This document shows positions 1 through 9,017 of a stretch of DNA of 64,000 nucleotides, piece after piece. This stretch comes from Streptomyces griseoviridis. GTDB lineage: Bacteria > Actinomycetota > Actinomycetes > Streptomycetales > Streptomycetaceae. The first letter of the stretch is position 1, and every line of letters starts with the position of its first letter. Made by a program: the position numbers and the translations under genes. The stretch lies in the NCBI RefSeq assembly GCF_005222485.1, contig NZ_CP029078.1, positions 3,500,001 to 3,564,000 of the forward strand, given 5' to 3'. The notes under the pieces are model-generated. The model had not been told where the DNA came from. It made no database searches and saw only the letters and a program-made list of their open reading frames with translations.

Positions 1-2
1 CG

Positions 3-515
3 CACGAGCCGGAGGGCTCGGGCGGTGTCGCGGGCATGGTGATGTCGGCGCTGTCGGCGCCGATCTACGCCCGCTCGCTGATGGACGCGGTGCTGCGCCG
101 CAAGAGCTCGTTCGTGGTGACGCCCAAGGGCGACTCGGCGAGCCCCGACACCCTCTTCGGGACCTTCCGCATCCACCTGTTCTTCATCCTGGTCTTCGGC
201 GGCTCGATCACCGCCGGCTTCGTCCTCGGCCACTCCCATCCGGCCATGGTCGTCTGGGCGGTCTTCGCCATGCTGATCACGGCGGCGCCGATCTTCGCCT
301 GGCGGCACGGCATGAGGCAGGCGAGAAAACGGCCGCCCGTGCCGCCCGGGGCGCCCTCGGCGCCGTCGGCACCCGATCCGACGGCCACCAGGCCGCTGCC
401 CGCGCAGCAGGGCGGCGCGCCGCGGCCCGGCTGGGCCGGCGGCGGGGGCGCCGGGGAGACGAACGAACAGACCATGCAGATCGCCCTTGGTGGACTTGGG
501 GGACGTAAGGAATGA
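3..515 (+). CDS. cslA: Cellulose-synthase-like glycosyltransferase CslA, C-terminal end (partial)
   Basis: The reading frame is open from the first bases of the window, so only the last ~170 residues are present. They hold a hydrophobic stretch (residues ~50-70 of the visible part), a second one (~75-95) and a Pro/Ala/Gly-rich cytoplasmic tail, as expected at the C terminus of a membrane family-2 glycosyltransferase. By itself this end is not diagnostic; the call rests on the next gene. The stop overlaps the glxA start (ATGA), so the two are translationally coupled. In Streptomyces, CslA makes a beta-glucan at hyphal tips and works with GlxA. An internal ATG at 36 is not a believable start. 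Confidence 0.75.
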   Translation, partial: HEPEGSGGVAGMVMSALSAPIYARSLMDAVLRRKSSFVVTPKGDSASPDTLFGTFRIHLFFILVFGGSITAGFVLGHSHPAMVVWAVFAMLITAAPIFAWRHGMRQARKRPPVPPGAPSAPSAPDPTATRPLPAQQGGAPRPGWAGGGGAGETNEQTMQIALGGLGGRKE

Positions 516-2449
516 ACGACCGTGCAGGCCGCCGCCGGGCCCGTCGACTCGCGATCGGCACGGCGGTGGTGCTCGCGCTGGCCGGGATGAACGGCCCGTG
601 GCTCTACCGCTTCGGGACCGAGAAATACCACCAGTACAAGATCGACAAGCCGGAGTACAAGGCGGCCAACGGCCGTTGGCAGATCGTCGAGTTCCCTCAG
701 CAGTACCGCCAGGACACCATCCACGCGGCGCTGCTGCGCACCGGCAAGGTGCTGATGATCGCCGGGTCGGGCAACAACCAGGAGAACTTCGACGCGAAGA
801 AGTTCGACACCCGGATCTGGGACCCGGTCAAGGGCACCATCAAGAAGGTCCCGACCCCCGCCGACCTGTTCTGCACCGGCCACACCCAGCTCGCCGACGG
901 CAATCTGCTGATCGCGGGCGGCACCAAGCGGTACGAGAAGCTGAAGGGTGACGTCACCAAGGCCGGCGGCCTGATGGTGGTGCACAACGAGAACCCGGAC
1001 AAGCCGATCACGCTGCCCGCGGGCACCAAGTTCACCGGCAAGGAGAACGGCAGGACGTTCGTCTCCAAGGACCCGGTCCTGGTGCCGCGCGCCAAGAAGG
1101 TGTTCGACCCGGCCACCGGCGCGTTCCTGCGCAACGACCCGGGGCTCGGCCGGATCTACGTCGAGGCGCAGAAGCGCGGCACCAAGTACGAGACCGGCAC
1201 CCAGGACAACTACCGGGTGCAGGGGCTGAGCGGCGCCGAGGCGCGCAACACGTACGGCATCGCGCAGAAGCTGGCGCTCGACAAGAAGGACTTCCAGGGC
1301 ATCAGGGACGCCTACGAGTTCGATCCGGTCGCCGAGAAGTACATCAAGGTCGACCCGATGAACGAGGCCCGCTGGTACCCGACGCTCACCACCCTGAGCG
1401 ACGGCAAGGTCCTCAGCGTCTCCGGCCTCGACGACATCGGCCAATTGGTGCCGGGCAAGAACGAGGTCTTCGACCCGAAGACCAAGAAGTGGACGTACAC
1501 GGACACCGTCCGGCAGTTCCCGACCTACCCGGCGCTGTTCCTGATGGAGAACGGCAAGATCTTCTACTCGGGTTCGAACGCCGGGTACGGCCCGGACAAC
1601 GTGGGGCGCGATCCCGGCATCTGGGACGTCGACAGCAACAAGTTCGAGAAGCTGTCCGGGCTGAGCGACGCCGACCGGCTGGAGACGTCGGGGACGGTGC
1701 TGCTGCCGCCCGCGCAGAACCAGACGTACATGGTGATCGGCGGCGGCGGGGTCGGCGAGTCCGCGCTCTCCAGCGCGAAGACCCGGCTGATCGACATGAA
1801 GGACGGCGACCCGGAGTTCGTGGACGGGCCGACGCTGGAGAAGGGCACCAGGTACCCGCAGTCGTCGGTGCTGCCCGACGACACCGTGCTGGTGTCGGGC
1901 GGCTCCCAGGACTACCGGGGGCGCGGCGACTCGAACATCCTCCAGGCGCGGCTCTACCACCCGGACACCAACACCTTCGACCGGGTCGCCGACCCGCTGG
2001 TGGGGCGCAACTACCACTCCGGTTCGATCCTGCTGCCCGACGGGCGGGTGATGTTCTTCGGGTCCGACCCGCTGTACGCGGACAAGGCGAACACCAAGCC
2101 GGGCAAGTTCGAGCAGCGGATCGAGATCTACACCCCACCGTACCTGTACCGGGACGCGCGGCCGACGCTGTCGGGGGGACCGCGGACCATCGCGCGCGGC
2201 GGATCGGGGACGTTCTCCTCGCCCCAGGCGTCCGAGGTCAAGAAGGTGCGGCTGATCAAGCCGAGCGCCTCCACGCATGTCACGGACGTGGACCAGCGGT
2301 CGATCGCGCTGGACTTCGAGGTCGCCGGCGACAAGATCACGGTGACCGTGCCGAAGAACAAGAACCTGGTGCAGTCCGGCTGGTACATGCTGTTCGTCGA
2401 CGACGACCGGGGCACCCCCAGCGAGGCGCAGTGGGTGCGGGTGCCGTGA
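512..2449 (+). CDS. glxA: Radical copper oxidase GlxA (galactose-oxidase-like)
   Basis: A 645-residue protein that closely resembles Streptomyces GlxA, a mononuclear copper oxidase acting with CslA on the tip glycan. An N-terminal membrane anchor/signal lies at residues 12-30 after a basic RRRARR stretch. The galactose-oxidase-type cofactor residues are visible: Cys121 (in FCTGHT) and Tyr289 (in ARWYPT), the pair expected to form the Cys-Tyr crosslink, with Trp288 beside it as described for GlxA. Kelch-like repeats fill the middle, and the C terminus ends in a small Ig-like domain. The start overlaps the cslA stop by 4 bp. The gene converges on the endoglucanase gene across a strong hairpin. 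Confidence 0.96.
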   Translation: MNDRAGRRRARRLAIGTAVVLALAGMNGPWLYRFGTEKYHQYKIDKPEYKAANGRWQIVEFPQQYRQDTIHAALLRTGKVLMIAGSGNNQENFDAKKFDTRIWDPVKGTIKKVPTPADLFCTGHTQLADGNLLIAGGTKRYEKLKGDVTKAGGLMVVHNENPDKPITLPAGTKFTGKENGRTFVSKDPVLVPRAKKVFDPATGAFLRNDPGLGRIYVEAQKRGTKYETGTQDNYRVQGLSGAEARNTYGIAQKLALDKKDFQGIRDAYEFDPVAEKYIKVDPMNEARWYPTLTTLSDGKVLSVSGLDDIGQLVPGKNEVFDPKTKKWTYTDTVRQFPTYPALFLMENGKIFYSGSNAGYGPDNVGRDPGIWDVDSNKFEKLSGLSDADRLETSGTVLLPPAQNQTYMVIGGGGVGESALSSAKTRLIDMKDGDPEFVDGPTLEKGTRYPQSSVLPDDTVLVSGGSQDYRGRGDSNILQARLYHPDTNTFDRVADPLVGRNYHSGSILLPDGRVMFFGSDPLYADKANTKPGKFEQRIEIYTPPYLYRDARPTLSGGPRTIARGGSGTFSSPQASEVKKVRLIKPSASTHVTDVDQRSIALDFEVAGDKITVTVPKNKNLVQSGWYMLFVDDDRGTPSEAQWVRVP

Positions 2450-2459
2450 CGCGATGACG

Positions 2460-2511
2460 CCGGGGGCGCGGGGTGACGGCGGCTCGCCGCACGCTCCCCC
2501 CGCGCCCGGCC
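2460..2511. terminator. Bidirectional hairpin between glxA and the endoglucanase gene
   Basis: GGGCGCGGGG at 2464-2473 pairs perfectly with CCCCGCGCCC at 2498-2507, and an inner CGGCG/CGCCG stem lies between them. It sits midway between two convergent stops with no T-run, as is usual for GC-rich actinobacteria. Confidence 0.6.
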
Positions 2512-2518
2512 GCTCGGG

Positions 2519-3532
2519 TCAGCGGGTGGCCTTCGCCAGTTTCAGGGCGTAGGCGGGCCACCAGGCGCCCGCCTTCGGGCCGCCCTTGCAGGTGCCGTCG
2601 GACTCGCCCGGCCGCTTGACCCACACATAGGCGTCCACCAGCGGGTCGCCGGTCCTGGTGGTCGGCGTCTCGCCCAGGGCGCGGCCGGGCGGGTTGCACC
2701 AGCGTTCGTCCGGACTGCCGCCGGTGTAGGGGCCGTTGCCGTTGCGGCTGGTGTCGACGACGAACGGCTTGTCGCCGACCTTCGCCGACAACTGCTTGCC
2801 GTACGTGAGGGATTGCTCCGTGGCGTAGTAGTTGGAGACGTTCACCGCGAAGCCGTCGGCGCCGGCCACGCCCGCCCAGCGCAGCGGCTCGAAGATCTGG
2901 TCGGGGTGGCCCCAGCCCGCGTTGCCCGCGTCCACGTAGACCTTGGTCGCCTTCAGGGCCCCCAGGGTGGCGACGGCGCCCTTGAGGAGGTCGTAGCGCT
3001 CCTCGTGGTACTCCTCGGGGGTGCAGCCGTCGACCAGGTGCAGCAGCGCGTCCGGCTCCAGGATCACCGTCGCGGGGCGGTCGCCGATGCCCTTGGCGAC
3101 GCCGTCGATCCAGGTCCGGTAGGCGGCGCCGTCGGCCGCGCCGCCCTGGGAGTACTGGCCGCAGTCGCGGTGCGGGATGTTGTAGAGGACCAGCAGCGCG
3201 GTGCGGTCGGCCTTGGCGGCGGCCTCGGTGTAGCCGCGCGCCTCGCGCTCCGGGTTCTCCGGTCCTATCCACTCGCCGGTCGGCTGCTCGGCGATCTTGC
3301 GGATCTGCTCGGCCTCGGCTGTCCTGCCCGCCTTCTCGTAGGCGGCGACCTGCCGGGCCGCGTTGCCGTCCGGGTTGACCCAGAACGGGTCGGTCCCCTT
3401 GGGCTGTTGGCCGATCCGCGCACCGGCACCGTCCTGCTCGCCGCCGCCCCCCGAGGAGCAGCCCGCGAGCAACAGCGCCGCCCCCAGCACCGCCCCGGAC
3501 GCCCGAACCCCGGCCCCCCTCTTGCCGTACAT
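2519..3532 (-). CDS. cslZ: Secreted lipoprotein endoglucanase, glycoside hydrolase family 6
   Basis: A 337-residue protein with a lipoprotein signal (LLLAGC, Cys ~24) and a Gly/Ser linker, then a GH6 catalytic domain. Visible family marks are the YNIPHRDC segment near residue 110, the catalytic-acid motif LEPDALLHL, and ERWCNPPGRALG near the end. GH6 enzymes cut beta-1,4-glucans by inversion. Next to cslA-glxA this is the likely counterpart of the Streptomyces cslZ glucanase. ATG at 3532 is chosen because AGGGGGAG lies just upstream; a GTG 18 bases earlier is in frame but has no good ribosome-binding site. Confidence 0.88.
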   Translation of the reverse strand: MYGKRGAGVRASGAVLGAALLLAGCSSGGGGEQDGAGARIGQQPKGTDPFWVNPDGNAARQVAAYEKAGRTAEAEQIRKIAEQPTGEWIGPENPEREARGYTEAAAKADRTALLVLYNIPHRDCGQYSQGGAADGAAYRTWIDGVAKGIGDRPATVILEPDALLHLVDGCTPEEYHEERYDLLKGAVATLGALKATKVYVDAGNAGWGHPDQIFEPLRWAGVAGADGFAVNVSNYYATEQSLTYGKQLSAKVGDKPFVVDTSRNGNGPYTGGSPDERWCNPPGRALGETPTTRTGDPLVDAYVWVKRPGESDGTCKGGPKAGAWWPAYALKLAKATR

Positions 3533-3550
3533 CCCACTCCCCCTCGGCAC

Positions 3551-4036
3551 ACCGTTCGAGGCTCAATCCTGGCACACGCCGGGTGGCGGGAACGAGATCA
3601 CCGGACGCTTTTCGGGGCCGCGCGCGGCGGCGGGCCGCCGGACACCGACGGAAGGCGGCGGGTGGGCGTGGACCGGAGGGAAGGCGGGTGGTCGCGGGCG
3701 GGGGGCCGCGGACGGCGGGCGGCGGGCGGCCGTGGACGGGGCGGGACGGCGGGCGGTCGCGGACGGCGGGACGTCGGGCTGCCGGTCCAAGGGATTGCCG
3801 AGACACCCTGGGCTCGCGCGGACATCCGTTCTACAGTCTCCGGAACGGCCCCGGACCCCGGCCGGACACCCTGCTGGGTGCCCGAACCTCCCGCGCCGGT
3901 CGCCGGGTTACTCCCGCAGCCCGTGCGCGCGCGGTCGAGGGCCTGCCCGGTCGACGGCCCTGGGGGAGCCGCCGACCGGGCGGGCGAAGCGAGGGCCCAA
4001 GTCGCGCCCTTGGTCGCCGAGTTGCGGCGGGCACGC
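3551..4036. other. Intergenic region without a supportable gene
   Basis: Roughly 490 bases between the endoglucanase start and the sortase stop, both on the minus strand. The stretch 3640-3780 is built of degenerate GGCGGGCGG and GGACGGCGGG units and is open in several frames only because of its composition. It must hold the endoglucanase promoter, but no convincing promoter boxes were identified. Confidence 0.5.
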
Positions 4037-4720
4037 TCACGTGGGTCTCGTGGCGGTCGAGTTGACCGCCTCGCCCGGCTGTTCCTCGGCGCCGCCGGTC
4101 AGATAGGCCGAGACGATCACGTTCGCGGTGTAGCGGTTCCTCGTCCGGTCGAAGGGGCCGCCGCAGGTGATCAGCCGCAGTTCGGCGCGTCCCGGTTGGT
4201 GCGGGCCGAACGCCCGGTGGGCGTCGAAGCCGTCGCGGGGCTGGACTTGGACGTCGTCGACGGTGAACTCCGCGACCCGGCCGTCGTCGCGGAGCACCCG
4301 GATCGTCTCGCCGGGGTGCAGGACGCTCAGCCGGTAGAAGACCGCCGGACGGGTCTCGGTGTCGACGTGGCCGACCAGGAGCGCCGCCCCGGCCGCCCCG
4401 GGCGCGGTGCCTGCCGCGTACCAGCCGACGGCGTCGGCCCGGTCGTAGGGGGGCGGTTCGATCGCGCCGCCCGCGTCGAGGCCGCGGGCGGTCACCGGGG
4501 CCCGCACCCCGAGGTCGGGTATGTCCACCCGCAGGGGCCTGGCCGCCGCCCACGGCTCCTTCGCGGGCGGGAGCACCGCGCCGCCGGTGGCCTGCCGGGG
4601 GACGCCGAGGAGCGGGACGCCCGCCTCGCGCCCCCACAGCCAGAGCGCGAGCAGCAGGGCCGCCCAGGCGACCCCGCGCAGCGGGCGCCGCGCGCCGCGG
4701 CCACGGGCCCGGTCGGGCAC
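4037..4720 (-). CDS. Class F sortase
   Basis: A 227-residue membrane-anchored transpeptidase. A basic N terminus and one transmembrane segment (residues ~15-30) are followed by the sortase fold. The catalytic residues are His118 (GHVD), Cys186 (LITCGG) and an Arg at 193-195 (TRNRYTAN); the TCGG context and short size are typical of actinobacterial class F enzymes. The GTG start lies 2 bp after the stop of the small secreted protein gene, with GGAG upstream, so the two are one operon. The substrate is not obvious: the partner lacks a clear LPxTG. Confidence 0.93.
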   Translation of the reverse strand: MPDRARGRGARRPLRGVAWAALLLALWLWGREAGVPLLGVPRQATGGAVLPPAKEPWAAARPLRVDIPDLGVRAPVTARGLDAGGAIEPPPYDRADAVGWYAAGTAPGAAGAALLVGHVDTETRPAVFYRLSVLHPGETIRVLRDDGRVAEFTVDDVQVQPRDGFDAHRAFGPHQPGRAELRLITCGGPFDRTRNRYTANVIVSAYLTGGAEEQPGEAVNSTATRPT

Positions 4721-4722
4721 GG

Positions 4723-5247
4723 TCAGTCCGCTCCGCGTCGGCGGCGGGCGCCGCGCAGGGCGACCGCGGCGGCCGCGACCCCGGCCAGCGCGAGCCCCGT
4801 CACCGCGTGCCCGATGCCGGGGCCCTCCTGCTCGGCGTCGTCGGCGAGGTGCGCGGTGCCGCCGCCGCCCGCGGGGACCGGCGCGACCGGCGAGGCGGGC
4901 GCGGCGGAGGCGGAGCCCCGCGCGACGACGGTGATCGCGCCGCGGATCTCGACGTCGGCGCAGCGGATCGACACGTCGTAGGAGCCGGGTGCGGCCGCGG
5001 TGTCGACGCGGGTGCCGCCCGCCAGGGCGCCCCGGTGCGGGGTCAGCTCGGCGTCACCGGCGAAGGCGGTCGAGGTGGCGGTGCCCGAGCCGCCGGGGCA
5101 GCCGGTGACCCGCAGCGCGACCTCGCCGCCCGGGGCGGGGGACGCGGGGGTCACCAGGACCCCGCGTCCGTCCGCCGCGTGCGCCACCGGGGTGACGGCG
5201 CAGGCGGCGAGGATTCCCGTACAGAGAGTCAGCCGAAGTGAGCCCAT
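4723..5247 (-). CDS. Small secreted protein with C-terminal membrane anchor
   Basis: A 174-residue protein of unknown function. It has a signal peptide (ends near AHA), a beta-rich middle with two cysteines (VTGCPG and IRCAD) that could form a disulfide, an Ala/Pro linker, then a hydrophobic segment and an RGARRRRG tail. This layout matches a surface-anchored protein, but no LPxTG or LAxTG precedes the hydrophobic segment. ATG at 5247 is supported by GGAGG seven bases upstream; the frame is open 51 bases further. It is the first gene of a two-gene operon with the class F sortase and may be its substrate or partner (inference). Confidence 0.85.
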   Translation of the reverse strand: MGSLRLTLCTGILAACAVTPVAHAADGRGVLVTPASPAPGGEVALRVTGCPGGSGTATSTAFAGDAELTPHRGALAGGTRVDTAAAPGSYDVSIRCADVEIRGAITVVARGSASAAPASPVAPVPAGGGGTAHLADDAEQEGPGIGHAVTGLALAGVAAAAVALRGARRRRGAD

Positions 5248-5349
5248 CGTGAAACCTCCAGTCCTCCGGAGACTTCCCGCGGCGCGACGGCCCCGCATCC
5301 GCTGCGGGGCCGGGCTGCTCCGAACGGGTGGAAAAAGGTTTCGGGCGGC

Positions 5350-6129
5350 TCAGATCAGGTCGACGAGGTCCGCGATCGAGTCGACGATCTGCGACGGGCG
5401 GTAGGGGAAGTCCTCGACCTGCTCGGGCCTGGTGAGCCCGGTCAGCACCAGGAAGGTCTGCATCCCGGCCTCCATGCCCGCGAGGACGTCGGTGTCCATG
5501 CGGTCGCCGATCATCGCGCTGCTCTCGGAGTGGGCGCCGATCGCGTTGAGCCCGGTGCGCATCATCAGCGGGTTGGGCTTGCCCGCGAAGTAGGGCTGCT
5601 TGCCGGTGGCCTTGGTGATCAGGGCGGCCACCGCGCCGGTCGCCGGGAGCGGGCCCTCGGTGGAGGGGCCCGTCTCGTCCGGGTTGGTGCAGATGAAGCG
5701 GGCGCCGTCGGCGATCAGCCGGACCGCCTTGGTCATCGCCTCGAAGGAGTAGGTGCGGGTCTCGCCGAGGACGACGTAGTCGGGTTCGTGGTCGGTGAGG
5801 ACGTAGCCGATGTCGTGCAGGGCGGTGGTGAGCCCGGCCTCGCCGATCACGTAGGCGGTGCCGCCCGGCCGCTGGTCGCCGAGGAACTGGGCGGTGGCCA
5901 TCGCCGACGTCCAGATGTTCTCCACCGGCACGTCCAGGCCCATGCGGCGCAGCCTGGCGTGCAGGTCGCGCGGGGTGTAGATGGAGTTGTTGGTGAGGAC
6001 GAGGAAGGGCTTGGCGGACTCCCGCAGCCTCTTCAGGAAGGCGTCGGCGCCGGGGATCGGCACGCCCTCGTGGATGAGGACGCCGTCCATGTCGGTGAGC
6101 CACGACTCGATGGGCTTGCGGTCTGCCAT
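5350..6129 (-). CDS. HAD-IIA family hydrolase (NagD-like phosphatase)
   Basis: A 259-residue haloacid-dehalogenase-type phosphatase. Motif I is LTDMDGVL near residue 12, motif II VLTNNS near residue 45, and the acidic motif GDRMDTDVLAG near residue 205. The order and the C2-type cap match subfamily IIA (NagD, p-nitrophenyl phosphatases), which dephosphorylate sugar and nucleoside monophosphates in the cytoplasm. ATG at 6129 has GGAG ten bases upstream. A hairpin separates it from the upstream phosphodiesterase gene, so it may form its own unit. The natural substrate cannot be read from the sequence. Confidence 0.92.
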   Translation of the reverse strand: MADRKPIESWLTDMDGVLIHEGVPIPGADAFLKRLRESAKPFLVLTNNSIYTPRDLHARLRRMGLDVPVENIWTSAMATAQFLGDQRPGGTAYVIGEAGLTTALHDIGYVLTDHEPDYVVLGETRTYSFEAMTKAVRLIADGARFICTNPDETGPSTEGPLPATGAVAALITKATGKQPYFAGKPNPLMMRTGLNAIGAHSESSAMIGDRMDTDVLAGMEAGMQTFLVLTGLTRPEQVEDFPYRPSQIVDSIADLVDLI

Positions 6130-6162
6130 GTTGTGCGTCTCCAGGCGGGCGTACGGACGGTA

Positions 6163-6196
6163 GGGGGCGCCGGAACCACGGCGTGCCGACGCCCCC
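6163..6196 (-). terminator. Hairpin after the phosphodiesterase gene
   Basis: GGGGGCG at 6163-6169 pairs with CGCCCCC at 6190-6196, just past the stop of the minus-strand alkaline phosphatase-family gene. Confidence 0.45.
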
Positions 6197-6203
6197 AGCC
6201 TAA

Positions 6204-7697
6204 TCAGACCTGGCTGATCTTGACCCCGTCGATCACCCAGTACCAGTTGTTGCCGCCGGTGTAGCGGAAGCGCACCCGGGCCCTGGTGGCGCCCGCCGGC
6301 ACCTGGAGGGTCAGGGTCTCGGCGCGGGACGGCGCGTCGGCGGTGTACGTCTTCACGGTGACGGGTGCGCCGTCGTCGTAGGAGACGAGGACCTCGCCCT
6401 TCTGCGGGGACTCGTGGCGGTAGTGGGTGGTGTAGGCGAGGGTGGCGGCCCTGCCGCCGGTGACCGGGAAGGCGGGGCTGACGAGGGTGGAGTCGAAGGT
6501 GCCGGTGAGGCTCTTGTCGCTCCACTCGTCGCCGTCGGCGACCGCGAAGACGTTCCGGGCACGGACGTTGCACTCACGGTTCTGGTCGCGCTGGGACTGG
6601 GTCCAGAACTCGTCGGTGGTGAAGGACCAGCCGCGCCATTCGGTGACCCCACCGGTGCCCATCGCGGAGTTGTCGACGGACCAGCCGGCCGGCGGGGTGT
6701 GGGTGAAGCCGACGACGGAGGCGGGGATGCCGGTCTCGTCGACGCGGGTGCCCAACTGGCCGCGCAGCGCGTCGAAGTCGTCGGGCGCGGGCTGCTGGAC
6801 CGGGCGGCCGTCCAGGTTCCAGGCGGGGTCGATCGCGATGCCGAGGTGGGCGAGCGCGGAGGCGGCGACGTCGGGCATCTTCACGTCGTGGCGGACCGAA
6901 CCGGCGGACAGGGTGGGCCCGGTGGCGATCAGGAACGTCTGGCGCTCCTGGAGGGTGGAGCCGCCGTGGCCGCCCGCGTCGGTGTGTCCGTGATCGGCGG
7001 TGACCATGATCAGCCAGTCCTCGGCCGCGTACCTCGGGCGGCCCTTGACCGCCGCGACGATCTCCCCGACCTGCGCGTCCGCGGTGCGCACGGCGTCCAG
7101 GTACTGGGCGGAGGCGGCGCCGTGGCTGTGGCCCGCGTGGTCGATGTTGTCGAGGTGCACGAACATCGCGTCCGGGTCGGCGTCCCGCAGCCGGGCCACG
7201 GCGCGGGCGGTGGTGCCGGTGTCGTACTCGGCGGCCGGGGTGGAGACACGGGTGTCGACCTTCGTGGAGAACACGGTTTCCGTGATCGGCGCCCACGAGG
7301 AGACGGCGTAGGTGGAGAGAGCGGGCTTCGCGGTCTCGACGCGGGTCAGGAAGTCGGGGTACAGGTCGAAGCGGGCGCCGGTGAACGCGTTGTCCTTGAC
7401 CTGGTGCCGGTCGGGCCAGACGCCGGTGATCAGCGTCGACCAGCCGGGTCCCGACAGGGTGGGCGCGAGCGGGTTGGCGTAGATGCTGCTGGGCGCGGTG
7501 AGACCGGCCGCCATCAGGGCGCCGAGGTGCGGGGCCGCGGCGTCCTTGACGCGGCTGAGCAGGGCGCCGTCCAGGCCGATGACCAGGACTTTGGGCGTCC
7601 TGGCAGCGGCGCGGGCGACGGTGGCGAGCGGCCCTGCCGACACGGCGAGGGCGGCGGCGGAGACGAGCAGGGAACGGCGGGACACACGGGACGACAC
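6204..7697 (-). CDS. Tat-exported alkaline phosphatase-superfamily phosphodiesterase
   Basis: A 497-residue secreted metal-dependent hydrolase of the nucleotide pyrophosphatase/phosphodiesterase type. A twin-arginine signal (SRRSLL) and Ala-rich h-region fill the first ~30 residues. Metal and nucleophile motifs follow: GLDGALL, PTLSGPGWSTLITG (Thr/Ser nucleophile), HLDNIDHAGHSHG and TADHGHTDAGGHGG. About 150 C-terminal residues form an extra beta-rich domain. The GTG start has GGAGGTCCCC in front. It lies at the tail of the aminophosphonate genes, so it may release phosphate from phosphonate or phosphodiester esters outside the cell (inference); a repeat-rich 217-bp gap suggests it could also have its own promoter. 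Confidence 0.9.
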   Translation of the reverse strand: MSSRVSRRSLLVSAAALAVSAGPLATVARAAARTPKVLVIGLDGALLSRVKDAAAPHLGALMAAGLTAPSSIYANPLAPTLSGPGWSTLITGVWPDRHQVKDNAFTGARFDLYPDFLTRVETAKPALSTYAVSSWAPITETVFSTKVDTRVSTPAAEYDTGTTARAVARLRDADPDAMFVHLDNIDHAGHSHGAASAQYLDAVRTADAQVGEIVAAVKGRPRYAAEDWLIMVTADHGHTDAGGHGGSTLQERQTFLIATGPTLSAGSVRHDVKMPDVAASALAHLGIAIDPAWNLDGRPVQQPAPDDFDALRGQLGTRVDETGIPASVVGFTHTPPAGWSVDNSAMGTGGVTEWRGWSFTTDEFWTQSQRDQNRECNVRARNVFAVADGDEWSDKSLTGTFDSTLVSPAFPVTGGRAATLAYTTHYRHESPQKGEVLVSYDDGAPVTVKTYTADAPSRAETLTLQVPAGATRARVRFRYTGGNNWYWVIDGVKISQV

Positions 7698-7756
7698 GGG
7701 GACCTCCGGGAGGGTGGACGGGCGTGTGACGTGTGGGGGGTGCGTGCGGGTGGGGC

Positions 7757-7900
7757 TGTGGGGGGGGTGCGGGGTGTGCGTGAGGGGTGCGGGATGGTGC
7801 GTGAGGGGTGCGGGATGGTGCGTGCGGGGGCGTGAGGGGTGCGGTGGGGGGCTTGCGGGGGTGCGGTGGGGTGCTTGCGGGGGGGGGTGCGGGTGTCTGT
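7757..7900. repeat. G-rich tandem repeat with a 21-bp unit
   Basis: A 21-bp unit beginning GTGCGTGAGGGG occurs exactly twice (7776-7796 and 7797-7817) and continues as shorter degenerate GTGCGGGG/CTTGCGGGG units to about 7900. The plus strand has many runs of four or more G, so it could form G-quadruplexes. It separates the binding-protein gene from the phosphodiesterase gene and contains no credible gene. Confidence 0.8.
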
Positions 7901-7914
7901 CCGGGGCCTGGCCG

Positions 7915-8967
7915 TCAGCTGCCGGTGGCCGTCTTCCAGTCCGCGACGTACGTCGTGAGGTTCTCGGCGATGTCGTCCCAGTCCGGCTGGAAGATCCGCA
8001 CGCCGTCCATCAGCGCGCGCAGCGCGACCGCGTCGGCGTCGGTGGCCTTGATGTCCTCGCGGGCGCTGAAGCCGCCGCCGACCGAGCTGACCTGGCGCTG
8101 GGCGCCCTCGGTGAGCAGGAAGTCGAGGAGTTCGCGGCCGTTGTCGCCGTGCGGTGCCTTGGTGACCAGGCCGGCCGCGTAGGGCAGCGCGAACGTGGTG
8201 GGCGCCGAACCGGGCCTGGCCGGGAACCAGATGCCGAGGTTCGGCATGGTCTTGGACTGGGCGTAGTTCATCTGCACGTCCCCGTTGGCGACGAGGAGTT
8301 CGCCCTTGTCGACCTTGGGCGCGAGCTTGCCGGTGGAGGCGGACGGGCCGACGTTGTTGGCCTGGAGCTTCTTCAGGTAGGCGAGGGCCGCGTCCTTGCC
8401 GCCGAAGTCGTGGATCGCCTTGACGAGGACGGCGGTCCCGTCGCCCGCGACGCCGGGGGTGGAGTACTGGAGCTTGTCGCGGTAGCCGCCGTCGAGGAGT
8501 TCGTCCCAGGTGACCGGCGTCTTCTTCAGGAGCTTCTTGTTGTGGACGAACCCGAAGTAGTTCTCGACCACGGAGGTCCAGGTGCCGTCGGCGGACTTGT
8601 CGGCGGCGGCGACCCGGTCGGAGCCCGCCGGGCGGTACGTCTGGAGGAGGCCCTTGCCGTCGGCCTGCTGGATGAACGGCGGGAGGGTGACGAGCACGTC
8701 GGCCTGCGGGTTGCCCTTCTCGCGGACGGCGCGCTGCACCATCTCGCCCGAACCGCCCTCGACGTAACTGACCTTGATGCCGGTCTTCTTGGTGAAGTCC
8801 GCGAAGACCCGGTCGTACCAGCCGTCGCCGTTCTCGCCCTTGAGGCCGTCGGCGCTGTAGACGGTGACGACCTTCTCGTCGGAGGCGGCGGAAGTGCCGC
8901 AGGCGGAGAGCAGCGGGGTGGCGAGCAGGCAGAGCGCGAGGGCGGGTCCGAGGCTGTTTCTGCGCAT
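7915..8967 (-). CDS. ABC transporter substrate-binding lipoprotein, probable 2-aminoethylphosphonate
   Basis: A 350-residue periplasmic-binding-type lipoprotein (signal ending LLSACG) of the iron/thiamine/aminoethylphosphonate cluster: VTVYSADG at the mature N terminus, then DVLVTLPPFIQQAD and a C-terminal VGGGFSAREDI segment. The ligand is inferred from neighbours: two permeases and an ATPase upstream, then a phosphonatase-like hydrolase and a FAD oxidase that typically travel with aminophosphonate import. ATG at 8967 with AAGGAG upstream was chosen over a much longer open frame that runs back through the permease gene. Specificity for iron or thiamine cannot be excluded. Confidence 0.87.
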   Translation of the reverse strand: MRRNSLGPALALCLLATPLLSACGTSAASDEKVVTVYSADGLKGENGDGWYDRVFADFTKKTGIKVSYVEGGSGEMVQRAVREKGNPQADVLVTLPPFIQQADGKGLLQTYRPAGSDRVAAADKSADGTWTSVVENYFGFVHNKKLLKKTPVTWDELLDGGYRDKLQYSTPGVAGDGTAVLVKAIHDFGGKDAALAYLKKLQANNVGPSASTGKLAPKVDKGELLVANGDVQMNYAQSKTMPNLGIWFPARPGSAPTTFALPYAAGLVTKAPHGDNGRELLDFLLTEGAQRQVSSVGGGFSAREDIKATDADAVALRALMDGVRIFQPDWDDIAENLTTYVADWKTATGS

Positions 8968-9017
8968 GACGGGATGAACTCCTTGCGGGGAAAGGTGGTT
9001 TCGGGAGGCCGGGTGGG

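Noticed and set aside
65..2278. Very long minus-strand open frame (737 codons) opposite cslA-glxA
   Set aside because: Shadow of the real genes: Arg/Val/Leu/Gly-rich translation without domains, caused by GC-biased third positions.
3583..4106. Overlapping open frames on both strands in the gap after the endoglucanase gene
   Set aside because: Low-complexity GGCGGG repeats; none has a ribosome-binding site plus plausible protein composition.
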